This document shows, piece by piece, positions 53,615 through 64,000 of a stretch of DNA of 64,000 nt. Source of the DNA: Pterobdella sp. o SKG-2022 (taxonomy: Eukaryota; Annelida; Clitellata; Hirudinida; Piscicolidae); NCBI GenBank assembly GCA_964035795.1, contig OZ038320.1:15424030-15488029 (forward strand). Direction: 5' to 3'. The notes under the pieces were generated by a model. That model saw only the letters and a list, made by a program, of their open reading frames with translations. It was not told where the DNA came from and did not search any database. Position numbers and translations under genes: made by a program. Position 1 is the stretch's first letter. Every line of letters starts with the position of its first letter.

Positions 53615-56030
53615 AGAACAGTTTAAGAGCTCAGCTGTTTCTCACAAGAGATGTGGAAAGCAACCCAGAACCCATGTGGTACTGTACATCATGCACCCAC
53701 CAAATCACCTTATACCAAGCCTCCATTCAATGCAAACGCCACACTGAATTCATCTCTAGTGCTCACACATCAAACTCAAAACTTGGTGACTCATTCATAC
53801 GTCATACCCATCAAACCCCTACCCCAAAAACTTCCTCACACAACTGTATCCCAATAACCCTCTTTTTCTCGCGAACCAACAAATTAAATCACAAAACCAA
53901 CCAACTCCTCCACACACTTCCCACAACCTCCCTAAATAACATTAACATACTACAACTCAACATCAACTCAATCACCAAGAAAATAACTGAACTCACCCAT
54001 TTAATTTATAAACAAAAAAACACATCGTTACACTCCAAGAATACAACTTTAATAACCAACTCACAAGCCCACACTTCCAACTTTTCACCACTCAGGTTAG
54101 ACAGACCTTCATCCCAAAAGGTAGAGGTCTTTTAAACTACATCAATAATAATATAAACTACTCACAAATCTTTACTCTCACAAACCCAATCACCAAAAAA
54201 ACCGTCACTCCCACCAACACAACCATCCCTCACAACAACATAACAACCTACACTGGCGTACAAAAAGCAAACACACTATACAGGTACTTCAAATCAACCA
54301 CAAAAAAATTCTTCCAACTTCACTTACAGAATAATTAATAAACTCACAAAATCACTCACACCCACTCCAATAATACTCACAGCAGCGGAAACAAAACTAG
54401 CAATAAAACACTCCAAAAACAACAAATTCACAGGACCTAATGACATAAACATCAGACACCTCAAACACCTAGGACCCATAGGTATCAAACACCTAACCAA
54501 CCTTTCCAACACAGCAATCAACACACACCATACCCCAAATATGGAAATCAGCTAAAATCATCCCTATCGCCAAACTCAACAAAGACCCTTCAAGTCCTTC
54601 CTTATACCGACCAATAGCACTAAATAGAAAAAGCATTAGAAAAAATCATCCTACCCTACATCACCAATAACACTCCCAACACACCAACACGACTTCAGAG
54701 CGGCACACTTTACCGCCACAGCACTACACAAAATCAACAACACCATAATCACTGAAAAAAAAACCTCAAAGAACAATCTTCACCGCACTCAACATGACCA
54801 AAGCATTCGACACAGTCAACATTCATAAACTCATCCACAAAAACACCCAAATAACCACAAACGTAACAAAATTCTTAGCCAACTACCTAAAAGGCCGCCA
54901 ACAACATACCACATACAACAAGCAAAAATCCACACACAAACATTAAAATAGGAGCTTCTAAGGGGGCACCCTATCACTAACGCTATTCAACATATAAATG
55001 TCAGACACTCCCATTCCCAAGATTAACTCAATCAACCTCATCACCCATGCATTAGACCTCACCATGACCTCATCTCACCTCAGCACCATAACAGTCATCT
55101 AAAGCCTTTTCCCATACCTTAACGAGATTCACACATGGGCTCACACTAAAAATCTCCATAACAATCCAACCAAAGCCACAACTAAACTCATGATTACAGA
55201 CCCTTTGGAGTACAACAAACTACTGAACATACACTTATATCCCCATCACCTCCAACCCTACCATCCTTGGCCTAACTTTTTCACCCACACAAACAACACC
55301 ATCAAAATAGCCCAAAAATTACTCAACCTTATAAAACGACTAACATCAACACACTGGGGCAAAAACAAGAAGACACTCATCACCACATACAAAACAATAT
55401 TCCTGCCCTTCATCAATTACGCTAACACCATTTGGTCACCCATCCACTTCACTCAACAAACTCCAAAATAATACAAAACGCAGCTTTGAGAACAATCACG
55501 GGCTGCACCCAAGACACCAACACCTCCACTCAGAAACCAAAATCTTGCCACTTTAAACCCACCTCAAACTTCACGCATCACAACTCACAAAAAGCCTCAC
55601 ACCCATCCCACCCTCTACATCCACTCACCCTAGATACAAAAAAAATTCACATTCAACAAAAACTACACCTCAAACATATCCTCCTCCCAGAAAACTTCTC
55701 ACGCACAAATAAGAAACAACATGAAAACGATACACACAAAAATGGTACACGAATACATATCCACTCAACAAAATCCTCAACAAACAACTCTCTCCTATAC
55801 ACGACTCAGAAACCACCCTAAATCACCACACCCGACGCACCATCGCCCAACTCAGATCAACCAAATCGCCTTTCCTTTTATACCTCAACAAAATTTAACC
55901 ATTATCCCATCCCTCACCCTTATGCCTTGTCTGTCATTCCCACCCTAACGACACCTCTCTCCTCTTCACCTGCCTCAAACTAAGTACCACACTGGGACCC
56001 GAGAGTCTGTGTTAGGGTGCTCAGGGTAAA
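53615..56030 (+). mobile_element. LINE family D, copy 2, nearly full length but decayed
   Basis: [20 protein letters not shown] (finger) at 53650, [18 protein letters not shown] (EN start) near 53935, LRLDRPSSQK near 54090, then a deletion to RT. RT pieces: FTGPNDINIRHLKHLGP near 54430 and a frameshifted series to 55440, with the TKAFDTVN segment near 54800. LPFINYANTIWSP lies near 55410 and [14 protein letters not shown] near 55485. The D 3' box TTAGGGTGCTCAGGGTAAAA ends it near 56030. The sense strand is strongly A+C rich. Confidence 0.85.
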
Positions 56031-56482
56031 AAGAACAGTTTCGGCAGCGTGATTTTGAAGATTGCAACTTGTAAATGAAACGGTTTGGAAGTCCGCAAAG
56101 TGAGGAGTTGCAATAGTTGACCCGAAAAAGGACTAGAGATATAGTTCGCTTTTTTTATGAAATAAACCAATGTTGTATAACGAGTAAATTAGTTTCAAAA
56201 AAATACAATTTGAGATTCGTGTTCTTCTACCACATCCAAAATATTGTTTTTCTTCCCGCGTATCTGATGAGTTTCTTCTACAACAGAGGTTAAATTTTAA
56301 TCAATAACTCGAAAAATCGCAAAAAAAATTTTCAGCTTTTATTGGCCTCTAATAAACTGAGTGCGTGATTCTAAAGTTTTTTCTTTTGATCATTTCATCA
56401 ACGAAATTGATTTTCTCTAAAATACCGAATTCTTTAAAAGATTTTTGGGCAACATTTATTATTTTAATTCATTCATTTTAAT
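56031..56482. other. Intronic AT-rich stretch
   Basis: No gene or repeat recognised. Confidence 0.35.
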
Positions 56483-57935
56483 CAATCAATCAAAGCTTTT
56501 TAATAGCCCGTTTTCCTTCACCAAGGGTTAGTCGGCCTTTCTATTCAGAGCGATTGAGGGGATCTACACAAACCATGCCTAGCTTACTTTTGTCATTCAA
56601 CAAAAAAGTTCGTTCCGAGTCTTTTTCGGTCTTCCAGGTTTCTTGAAAGAATCTATCTTCTGTGAAACTTTACTGATGCTAAGCTCCAAGTGTTCAAAAC
56701 ACAGTTTAAAAAGAAGAAAGTCAGAATAAACGTTATCCTTCGCTTTAACTTTGCACATCCAGCGAATTGTGGCAAGGTCCTTCAAGGCGGCTCTATGTTG
56801 ATTTTGTTACAGCCCAGGTTTCAACGTCTAGCACAGGTTGAATAGATATGACTTGATCAATAAAGATAAATGACGATTAGTAAGAGGAGAAAGAAGTTGG
56901 CGAAACTTAACCCAGACAAACTTACATCATGATATTGAAGCAAGCTCACATCCACCATTTGCAGATAACATATCACCAAGATAGCAGAAGTTTGAAACAT
57001 CTTCCAGGGTTTCACCACTAACCATGACTTTCTTCACTAAGTTACCATCAACAAGCTGAGCTATACCAAGGTAGTGAGCACATTTGAGGCCAAGGAACTT
57101 TTTATGCCACTGAATTTTTATTGCACTCATTGTCTGTGATTGTCCCATCAAATAGTACTACAAGGATACTTTTCAGATTTTTTCAACACCAAGATTCGAA
57201 CCAGAGATCATTAGCTTTTTCTTACCCATATTCACCGGCAACCTTTTATTCTCCATCTCTGACCTCCATGTTTTCAATTTCGCGAGAAGTTCATTCATAG
57301 ACTGAACTTTCACCATCAAGTTATTAGCACAAAAACTCTCCCTAAGACAGCCTATAAGAAATTTCACAAGAATAGTGGTGAACTGAGAACAGAACCTTGA
57401 TGAACACCAACCCGAACATCAAACGAATTGCTTCTCATCACCCATTCTCACTTTGCTTCTCATTTCCTTGTGCATGGATTGTGCAATTCTCACGGGCCAT
57501 TTATCAATTTTCAACTTCCGCACGCTCCACCAGCTTACTTTTCTTGGGACTCTGTCGAAAGCTTTCTCTGGGTCAATGAGAGCAACCTTATGCTTTTTTT
57601 GTAGCTGACGAAGAATAAATATGAAGTAAGTTGTATCTCGACCTGGCATGAAAACACATTGCATTTCGTCAACCAGTACCCTCTGTCTGAAAAATCCTTC
57701 CAACACGCGATGCAAAACCTTCATAACTTGTACAATTAAATTCAAATCTCTATAATTCGATCTGTTCAAAACATCATATTTATCCTTATATACACTATGT
57801 GACTTTCTTGCCACTAAGGCAAGAAAGTTTAAGCATTTTGGCAACAATACCCTAAGGAACCGCGGCTCATCTCCAATGACGTCCTCGTTGTCACGTTGCA
57901 TTTGCTTAGCCATTCGGTATGTTTCAACAGAAAAT
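56483..57935 (-). mobile_element. LINE family A, copy 4, diverged
   Basis: On the minus strand the linker MAKQMQRDNEDVIGDEPR starts at 57913. RT has [40 protein letters not shown] and VGVHQGS-type sequence near 57410, and a YADD box lost (CANNLMVKVQSMNEL). It continues with [19 protein letters not shown] near 56960 and an (ATCA)n tail at 56483. Confidence 0.83.
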
Positions 57936-58022
57936 GCCTATGACAGTTTGAAATGGAGAGAGGGTTAAATCGTGTAAAGAAGTTAGTGACCCCTTGGAAA
58001 AGGGAAAGATGCTGACCAAGAC
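57936..58022 (+). mobile_element. LINE family F 3' end fragment, + strand
   Basis: GCCTATGACAGTTTGAAATG...AGTGACCCCTTGGAAAAGGG is the F 3' end in the orientation opposite to the F copy that follows. Confidence 0.65.
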
Positions 58023-58039
58023 AGCTAAAGTTTCAAACT

Positions 58040-58135
58040 CAGAACAACTAATAAATGTGGAGACTGGAATGGCCATGTAGGATCACATTCTACTGCTTTT
58101 TAGGAGGTGCATGGTGGGTAAGATTTAGGAGAGTG
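58040..58135 (+). mobile_element. LINE family A EN scrap, + strand
   Basis: Reads CGDWNGHVGSHSTAF then a stop and EVHGG, matching [20 protein letters not shown] of A1 and A2. About 95 bp. Confidence 0.65.
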
Positions 58136-58140
58136 AAATT

Positions 58141-58975
58141 TTGAAGGAGAGACTGTTGGCATTTTCAAGATCTAAGCCAAACCTACAACAAAGATTTTCT
58201 ATCATATTTTCCAAACTAACCTTGGCCTTCCCCTTCCTGTACTGTCTTCCACCTCAAACCTTCACGCCTGCTTCACACTATCATCATCCCCTTTTCTTAC
58301 AACAAGACCCAGCCATCTCAAACTTCCTTGTCTCACCATTTCAATAATATATAATATTATAATCTAACCCTAATCTAACCATCATTCCGTTGTACTTAAA
58401 CCATCGGCTAGCTGTACACCACACATCAATCGAAGCATCCGTTTCTCTTCTCTTCTCAAAATATTCTCTTCAACGGACCTTATCACCCAAGTCTCCGAGC
58501 CATATGTCATGATTGGCTTCACATATGTTCTATAAATTTTTCTTTTGATATTCCATGTGTTATTTACCACATAACATAGAAGACATACTGTTGAATGCCT
58601 TCCATCCCAGCCCTATCCTTCGTGTAACAGCTAGCTCACTTCTTCCTCCACTATTCATATTATCCTCTAGATAACAATAATTATTTTCCCTTTCCAACTC
58701 ACTCAAACAATTGTTTTAAACATTCTTACATTCCTCATTTGAACCATGCCTACAAACCTTGCATTCAAAATTTCCATTCATCCTACAAGACACTCTCTTT
58801 ACCCTAGCACACCGCGCATAAACCCACTTCTTACACGTCTTGCACCTCACACAATTGATTTCAACCCTCTTACCACACACACCACATGGATCAATCTTAG
58901 CCAAGACAACAACCCCACTATCACTACCACTTTCCATGAATTGTCTTACCAAGATTAACCTTCATTTCTTTCCCT
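58141..58975 (-). mobile_element. LINE family F, copy 7
   Basis: On the minus strand a clear cysteine finger ([20 protein letters not shown], then KKWVYARCARVK) lies at 58890-58790. It is followed by RKIYRTYVKPIMTYGSETWV near 58520, [14 protein letters not shown] near 58430 and the thumb end to 58145. Confidence 0.83.
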
Positions 58976-59029
58976 TAAGTCATTAACGGTAAATAAGTCA
59001 TTTTGAAAATAATATAATTGAGTTTAATG

Positions 59030-59265
59030 AATATACGATTTTTAAAATTCAGATATTTAAATATCGCTAATGTCTAAACTTACGTTTACGATTAAAACAT
59101 CGAAATTTCGAAAAAAGTTTAGCGAACGTTTTTAATAAAAAGTAATATTTTCAATAACATTTCAAAACAGGCCGTGGTTAGAAAGTATAAAAAAATAACT
59201 TTGAAAATCCATTTTTCAAAACAGCCGAATCTGTCGGTTGCTAACCAAAGATATTGACAATTTTA
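59030..59265 (+). repeat. Dispersed repeat J, copy 2
   Basis: Matches 16070-16285: ATATCGCTAATGTCTAAACTTA..., GGCCGTGGTTAGAAAGTA... and AGCCGAATCTGTCGGTTGCT at the end. It lies next to the piggyBac region, whereas copy 1 lies next to a SINE. Confidence 0.6.
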
Positions 59266-59332
59266 TTCTTTATCCAGAATATTTATTGCTTTAAAATTGA
59301 AATTCTACTAGTTGTAATGTATTTGGTGTAAA

Positions 59333-59640
59333 ACTCGTTTTAGTGATCTCATATGAGATCGGCAAATTTTGTCTCTTTATGGTCATCATTTTACATGTAT
59401 CGTTATTTTTAAAATTTTATACTGTAGATTATTAATTAGTTTTATTTTTATGACAAATTTAATTTTTTAAATTAAATCACGATTTATTATTTTTCAATAA
59501 AAGTCTGTCAAAGTGAAATTTGGATAATTTTAACCATAAATATCAAAAATTGAATCGAAAAGTCAAAAAAAATTAATTGAATAATAAGATATATCTCTAT
59601 TCAATAAAAAATTAATTTTCCTCCACTAAATATTAACCAA
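59333..59640 (-). mobile_element. piggyBac-type end, inverted relative to 60061-60423
   Basis: GATCTCATATGAGATC (59344-59359) and about 240 bp after it match the reverse complement of 60185-60400, sharing TTTTACATGTATC, ATTAATTAG and GTCAAAGTGAAATTTGGA-type blocks. The outer terminus is decayed (ACTCGTTTTAGTG). Confidence 0.6.
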
Positions 59641-60060
59641 AATTCAGTTAAATTGTTATTTTTTATTTATCTCACGTTAGATGTTCTACGGTTCAGCATT
59701 TTTACACTATTTTTCCATTTCTTCCTAACAAGAATGAAGTCAATTTGGCTTTTTGCACCTCCCGGTCCTAGAAAAATCCATTGTATTCCTGTTCTCTTGC
59801 GAAAACTTCTGTTAGTTATCTCTTAATGCTTTTCGATGGCTAGATCAAGTATTTGGTCTAACCATCGTATTGTTACTGCCGAAATTAGACTTAGTTTCAG
59901 AAAAAAACTTGAAGAAGCTGAAGAGCAATGAGTACGATTGAGAAATGTTAAAAGATAACCCTCCATTGTAGCAAGCCTATTCAGTAGAAGTTAGAAATAA
60001 ATTTGATCTTCTACAAGAGTTAGACGGATCCAACACCAAAATGTATCAAAAGTTTGTTAA
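59641..60060 (+). other. Probable decayed piggyBac N-terminal or non-coding region
   Basis: No clear frame. It lies between the inverted end and the MITE and ends in TTAA (60057-60060). Confidence 0.3.
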
Positions 60061-60423
60061 CCCGTTTGTGCCCATATGAGATCACTCACATATAGCAGTT
60101 TTATTGGTTAATATTTATCAAAATTAATTAATTTTTTCCATTAACTAAGGTTATATTTTCACTATTAAATTTCTTTTATTTGAATTTTCGATTTTATTTT
60201 ATGATACTTGAGCTTTAAATTGTCCAGATTTCACTTTGACGGACGTTTTTTGAAAAACATTTAATTAAGGCATGTTTTATGATTATGATGAAATATGTTG
60301 AATTTATCTTTAATTAATATTATAAAATGTCAAAACTTGAGATACATGTAAAATCAACTAAATAAAAGACAATTAAAGTTGCTGATCTCATGAGATCAAT
60401 GGGCACAAGTGTTAGCAAACGGG
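60061..60423 (+). mobile_element. piggyBac-like MITE
   Basis: Starts CCCGTTTGTGCCCATATGAG right after TTAA. It ends GGGCACAAGTGTTAGCAAAC followed by GGG, so the ends are about 25-bp imperfect inverted repeats. Each end has a GAGATC palindrome. 363 bp, non-coding. A TTAA target and CCC terminus are piggyBac traits; the right-hand TTAA is not preserved. Confidence 0.65.
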
Positions 60424-60589
60424 CGTTTCATAGAAACTACATTATAATTAGTGGAATTTCAATTTTAAAAAGTGGGATGTTACAAAAAATAAGTAAAATA
60501 GTCAAATGAATGAAAAAAATAACTTTGTAAATATTAGTTTATATATATAATTAAGTGATACAAACTCTCATAAAATACTTCGGAAATCA

Positions 60590-61440
60590 TGCACTCAAAT
60601 AGTTTATTAAGAACAAGCCAATTAGATTTGGCTACAAATTTTGGGGATTTTGCGGTCTTCAAGCTATTGCTCTAAGTTTTATCTTTATTTTGGTAAAAAT
60701 TTATCAGGCCAACGGAAAGACCTACGACAAGGATCACAAGTTGTTCTGAACATGTTAGATGCGGTAGAAGAACTCCAATCGCACACTGCATTTTTTGACA
60801 ACTTTTTCACTAGTTATCCATTATTGATTCATTTTAAAAGTTCTTGTTTTTAAGCAACAGGGAATATACAAGATAATAGGTTAAGAAAAGATCCTTTGAC
60901 CGACAAAAAAACAATGAATAACCAAAAAAGAGGCGGTCACAGCTAGAAATTCTAATTGTGAGGTGGCTAAATAATATTGTGGCAAACACTGGAACACATT
61001 ATGATACAGCTGAACTTATACTTGAGTAACTCGTTGAAAAAAAAAAGAATTATAATCAAAGGTTCAGCTCCATATGTATTTAAAAAATTTAGCTCAAATA
61101 TGTGTAGAGTGGATAAGCACGATTGGTGGGCAAGCAAATAGGCCACGACAATAAAGGCTAAAAATGGTATTTACCAATATTCACAAGAATACTGAATAGG
61201 GCATTAATAAGCTCTCAAAAAATCTATAATTGGTCAGACGAGAAAAGTGGTACGCAAGCTCAAAAACGGATTTGCCTATATTTAGAAGCGCCACTAGTCG
61301 ATCCTACTTCAAAAACTGCATTTAGGCAAAAAAAAAATCAAAAGATACAACTGTTCCACTAGCTCTTAGTGATGCCTGTTTTAATCTTCAAGGACATATT
61401 ATAATAACTCGAAATGAACAAAGAAGATGCCAAAACAAGC
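60590..61440 (+). pseudogene. piggyBac transposase relic (PGBD-like)
   Basis: With shifts, the + strand reads NKPIRFGYKFWGFCGLQAI at 60610, then GSQVVLNMLDAVEELQSHTA, FFDNFFTSYPLLIHF (catalytic-region FDNFFTS box, 60798) and DNRLRKDPL, KKTMN near 60880. It ends with VDKHDWWASK...KAKNGIYQYSQ near 61105-61190. This is the order of a piggyBac DDD transposase. Stops and shifts inactivate it. Confidence 0.82.
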
Positions 61441-61512
61441 TATGCGCCGATAGACTACGGACATTTTGGAAAAATGCACGGTTACTTCGAGCTTAGCTTA
61501 GATTTATTCATA

Positions 61513-62810
61513 TCATAATCAATCAATCCAATTCTTTTTATAGCCTGTTTTCCTTGACCAAGGGTTGGGCTTTTTGAAAGTTCTATCTCGAAGTCGGCTT
61601 TTCCATTCCGAGCGATCAAGTGAATCCGCACAAATCATGTCTAGTTTTCTTTTATCATTCAATATGAGCTCGTTCCAAGTTTTTTTGGGCCTACCAGGCT
61701 TCTTGCAAGTATCTAAATCCAACTTTCACACTTGGGAGATCCAAACCATGCTACGCTCTACATGTCCAAACCACCTCGTTCTGCTTGTATGAAGAACTAC
61801 TTAAACATTCTGAATGCCAAGTTTTGAAAGGAGTGAGTGAGAGCAAACGTTATCATTCGTTTTGATGTTGCACATTCAGTGAATCATGGCAAGGTCATTT
61901 CGTGTAAAGCGGTTCAATGTTACGGGCCATGTTTCAGCAGCATGTAACATAGCTCTTTTGACACAGGTTGTGTAGACACGGCCTCTGGTCAATGATGATA
62001 AATGACGATTAGCTAGGAGTGGAAGAAGTTGGCGAAATTTAGCCCAGACACACAACGCGTTATTGAAGCAAGCTCACATCCACCACCTGCAGATAATATA
62101 TCCCCAAGATAGTAGAACTCTAGGAAAAATTCCAGTTTTTCATCACCAATCATCACTTCCTTTACTAATCTCCCATCAACAATCCGTGCTGTACCCAGGC
62201 AACGAGCGCTTCCGAAGTTAGAGGGCCTTTTATGCCGCTGCATTTCTTGTGTACCCATTGACTGCAGCTTCCACACTGAATAGCATTTCTACCCACACGT
62301 GTTTGGCATACACCACAAAGATATTTCCTAGATTTCTCAACAATTCAAGGTTCGAATCAGAAACTATTAGCTTTGTCTTACCCATATTCACCCTCAACCC
62401 ATTTTCGTCCATCTCCGATCTCCATGTTCTCAACTTCATTAATAGTTCATCCATGGACTGAGCACTTACCAATAAATCGTCAGCATACAAAATCTCCAAA
62501 GGGCAACCTGTACGAAACTCCATAGATAAAGCTTCCAGCACAAAAAAAAAGTATAATGGGCTAGAACAGAAGCTTGATGGACACCTACCCGAACATCAAA
62601 CGAGTTGCTATGCTCAAGGAAACTCTTTACTTCTCATTTCTTTGTCCATGGATTGTACAATTCTCACAAGCCATTTATAAATTTTTAAATTTTTCGCATA
62701 CTCCACCAAATCACTTTTCGTGGCACTCTGTCAAAGGCTTTCTCCAGATAAATGAATGCTAAGTAGAGAGGCTTACCATCAACCAGATGCATTTTCTGTA
62801 ACTTCTTCCT
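61513..62810 (-). mobile_element. LINE family A, copy 5, 3' half
   Basis: From a decayed AFDRVPR region near 62735 the minus strand runs [20 protein letters not shown] near 62480, [20 protein letters not shown] and a finger with shifts. [17 protein letters not shown] lies near 62110, then the thumb and [20 protein letters not shown] near 61690. The (ATCA)n tail is at 61513. The 5' side is cut at about 62810 by LINE I. Confidence 0.86.
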
Positions 62811-64000
62811 ATTTGTTTCCAGTCATTTTCCCTTCATCGTGTGATTAGACCTTGTGAATGGCAGCTTTCCATCTCCTCTTGTTCTGCACCCAGCCTAAGT
62901 CAATACCATGCTCCTTCAGGTCCTTTTCAAACCAAGTCTTCTTCGGTCTACCTCTTCCAACAGGGCCTGTTATTTCTTCTATTGTTTGACGTAACATATC
63001 ATTCGGCTGCATTCGCATGACGTGCCCGTACCATCTCAATCTACTCATGGATACGATGCTGGATAGTGGTTTGAGTTGTAGCTGCAATAATGCTTCTTTG
63101 TATCCTTTCTTGGTGACTATTCTAAGCATTTGTTTGTCTTGTTGAATTAGTCGCTCTTTGATGTCTTCCGTCATCGCCCAAGTTTCTACGGCATACAATA
63201 TTATCTATCGCACATGGCTCTCATATACTACTTTCTTTGTTGTGCCACTGAGTGCTGGGGACCACAACATTTTTGTGATGGAAAAGAATGCTTGTTTTCT
63301 TCTTGACACAACTGCAGCACTGAGGTTTCCGCGTGGGTCGTAGACATCTAGGTATGTGAACGTGCTGGTTTGTTCAATTCTTGTGATACTGTTGACTTGG
63401 TTGTTTTTACTTGGTGGTTGTAGGCAAATAACACACAAACGTTCGAGAGTTTTCCATTGTTATTTTTTTGAGCTTACTGCATCTGAAGTGTGTCCAATCT
63501 TGACATTTGTTGCATCTAAGAGAGTTTCGTCCAACACCTTTGCCACAAACAGAACACGGAAAACGACCAGTTTTAACTATTGGTGAGCATTTGTCAGAAA
63601 AATTACTTTTAGCATATTTGGTTTTTTTTAGATTTACTTTTAATCCATGTATTTCAAGGGTTTTCTGTCATTCTTCTAGTCTTTTGGTAGCTGCATTGAT
63701 GTTTCTGACCATGATAAGTAGATCATCTGCGTACAGAACCTTTTTTGTGCATTCATCGTTTCCAAGCTCATCACGAATGGCTTGCATAACTATGCTGATT
63801 AAGAGGGGGCTTAGGATTGAGCCTTGATGTACCTCTGTCGTTGTTTCAATCTGCTTACTGAGCTGGCCATTTATTTTGACAAAGCTTAAATTTCTGTCAT
63901 AAGTGCATTGTATTGCTTGTACAAGCCATTCCGGCGCATTCAGATGCCTTAATGCCCACCAGACAGTGTTGCGTGGAACAGTGTCAAAAGCCTTTTCTAA
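62811..64000 (-). mobile_element. LINE family I (RTE-like), continues past the window
   Basis: On the minus strand, from KAFDTVPRNTVWWALRHLNA at the edge: HQGSILSPLLISIVMQAI near 63810, VLYADDLLIMVRN near 63735, a finger FPCSVCGKGVGRNSLRCNKC near 63530, a stop, then MYAVETWAMTEDIKERLIQQ and SRLRWYGHVMRMQPNDMLRQ near 63040, ending GRGRPKKTWFEKDLKEHGID. Few breaks, so it may be one of the younger elements. The 5' part lies beyond 64000. Confidence 0.85.

Overview
The window looks like AT-rich nuclear DNA from an invertebrate animal. The protein-coding exons have canonical GT/AG introns, and almost everything else is decayed transposon sequence: several LINE clades, a solo LTR, a Mutator-like relic, a piggyBac relic, a tRNA-derived SINE and MITE-like hairpins. 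I cannot name the species. Nothing prokaryotic is present.

Two host genes are supported. At the left edge (1-1867) is the 3' part of a gene for a cysteine-rich, probably extracellular protein with a beta-sandwich (PKD/Ig-like) region; I do not recognise its family. From 11628 to at least 52823 on the + strand runs an IGF2BP/Imp-type mRNA-binding protein gene. Its two RRM domains are encoded in five small exons separated by 56-85 bp introns (11628-12349). KH1, KH2 and most of KH3 follow in six exons (33283-33415, 38141-38238, 40399-40515, 49301-49439, 52448-52630, 52746-52823), most of them separated by introns of 2-21 kb packed with transposons. The last helix of KH3 and any KH4 were not found and probably lie beyond the window.

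Between the two genes, a second copy of the 3' end of the left gene (5268-5350 plus 11163-11520) is split by a 5.8 kb element. That element has 103-bp terminal inverted repeats, an 8-bp target duplication and a relic SWIM zinc finger, which fits a Mutator-like transposon. A LINE and a long (TAA)/(TTA)/(GTA) block lie inside it. An L2-clade LINE with the typical 3' hairpin and (TTA)n tail sits at 2039-5060.

The Imp introns hold many LINE copies, which I label by letter. A, B, F, G, H and I are RTE-like. C is a second EN/RT type. D is a CR1/Jockey-like element with a PHD-like finger. E carries RNase H. K is another RT lineage. None is intact. Several insertions can be dated relative to each other because target duplications or empty sites are visible: a solo LTR in A1, H in a short B-derived element, and E in D. 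The most notable non-gene finding is a family of short (about 350-bp) elements built from both ends of LINE B and lacking its coding body. These recur close to the KH exons.
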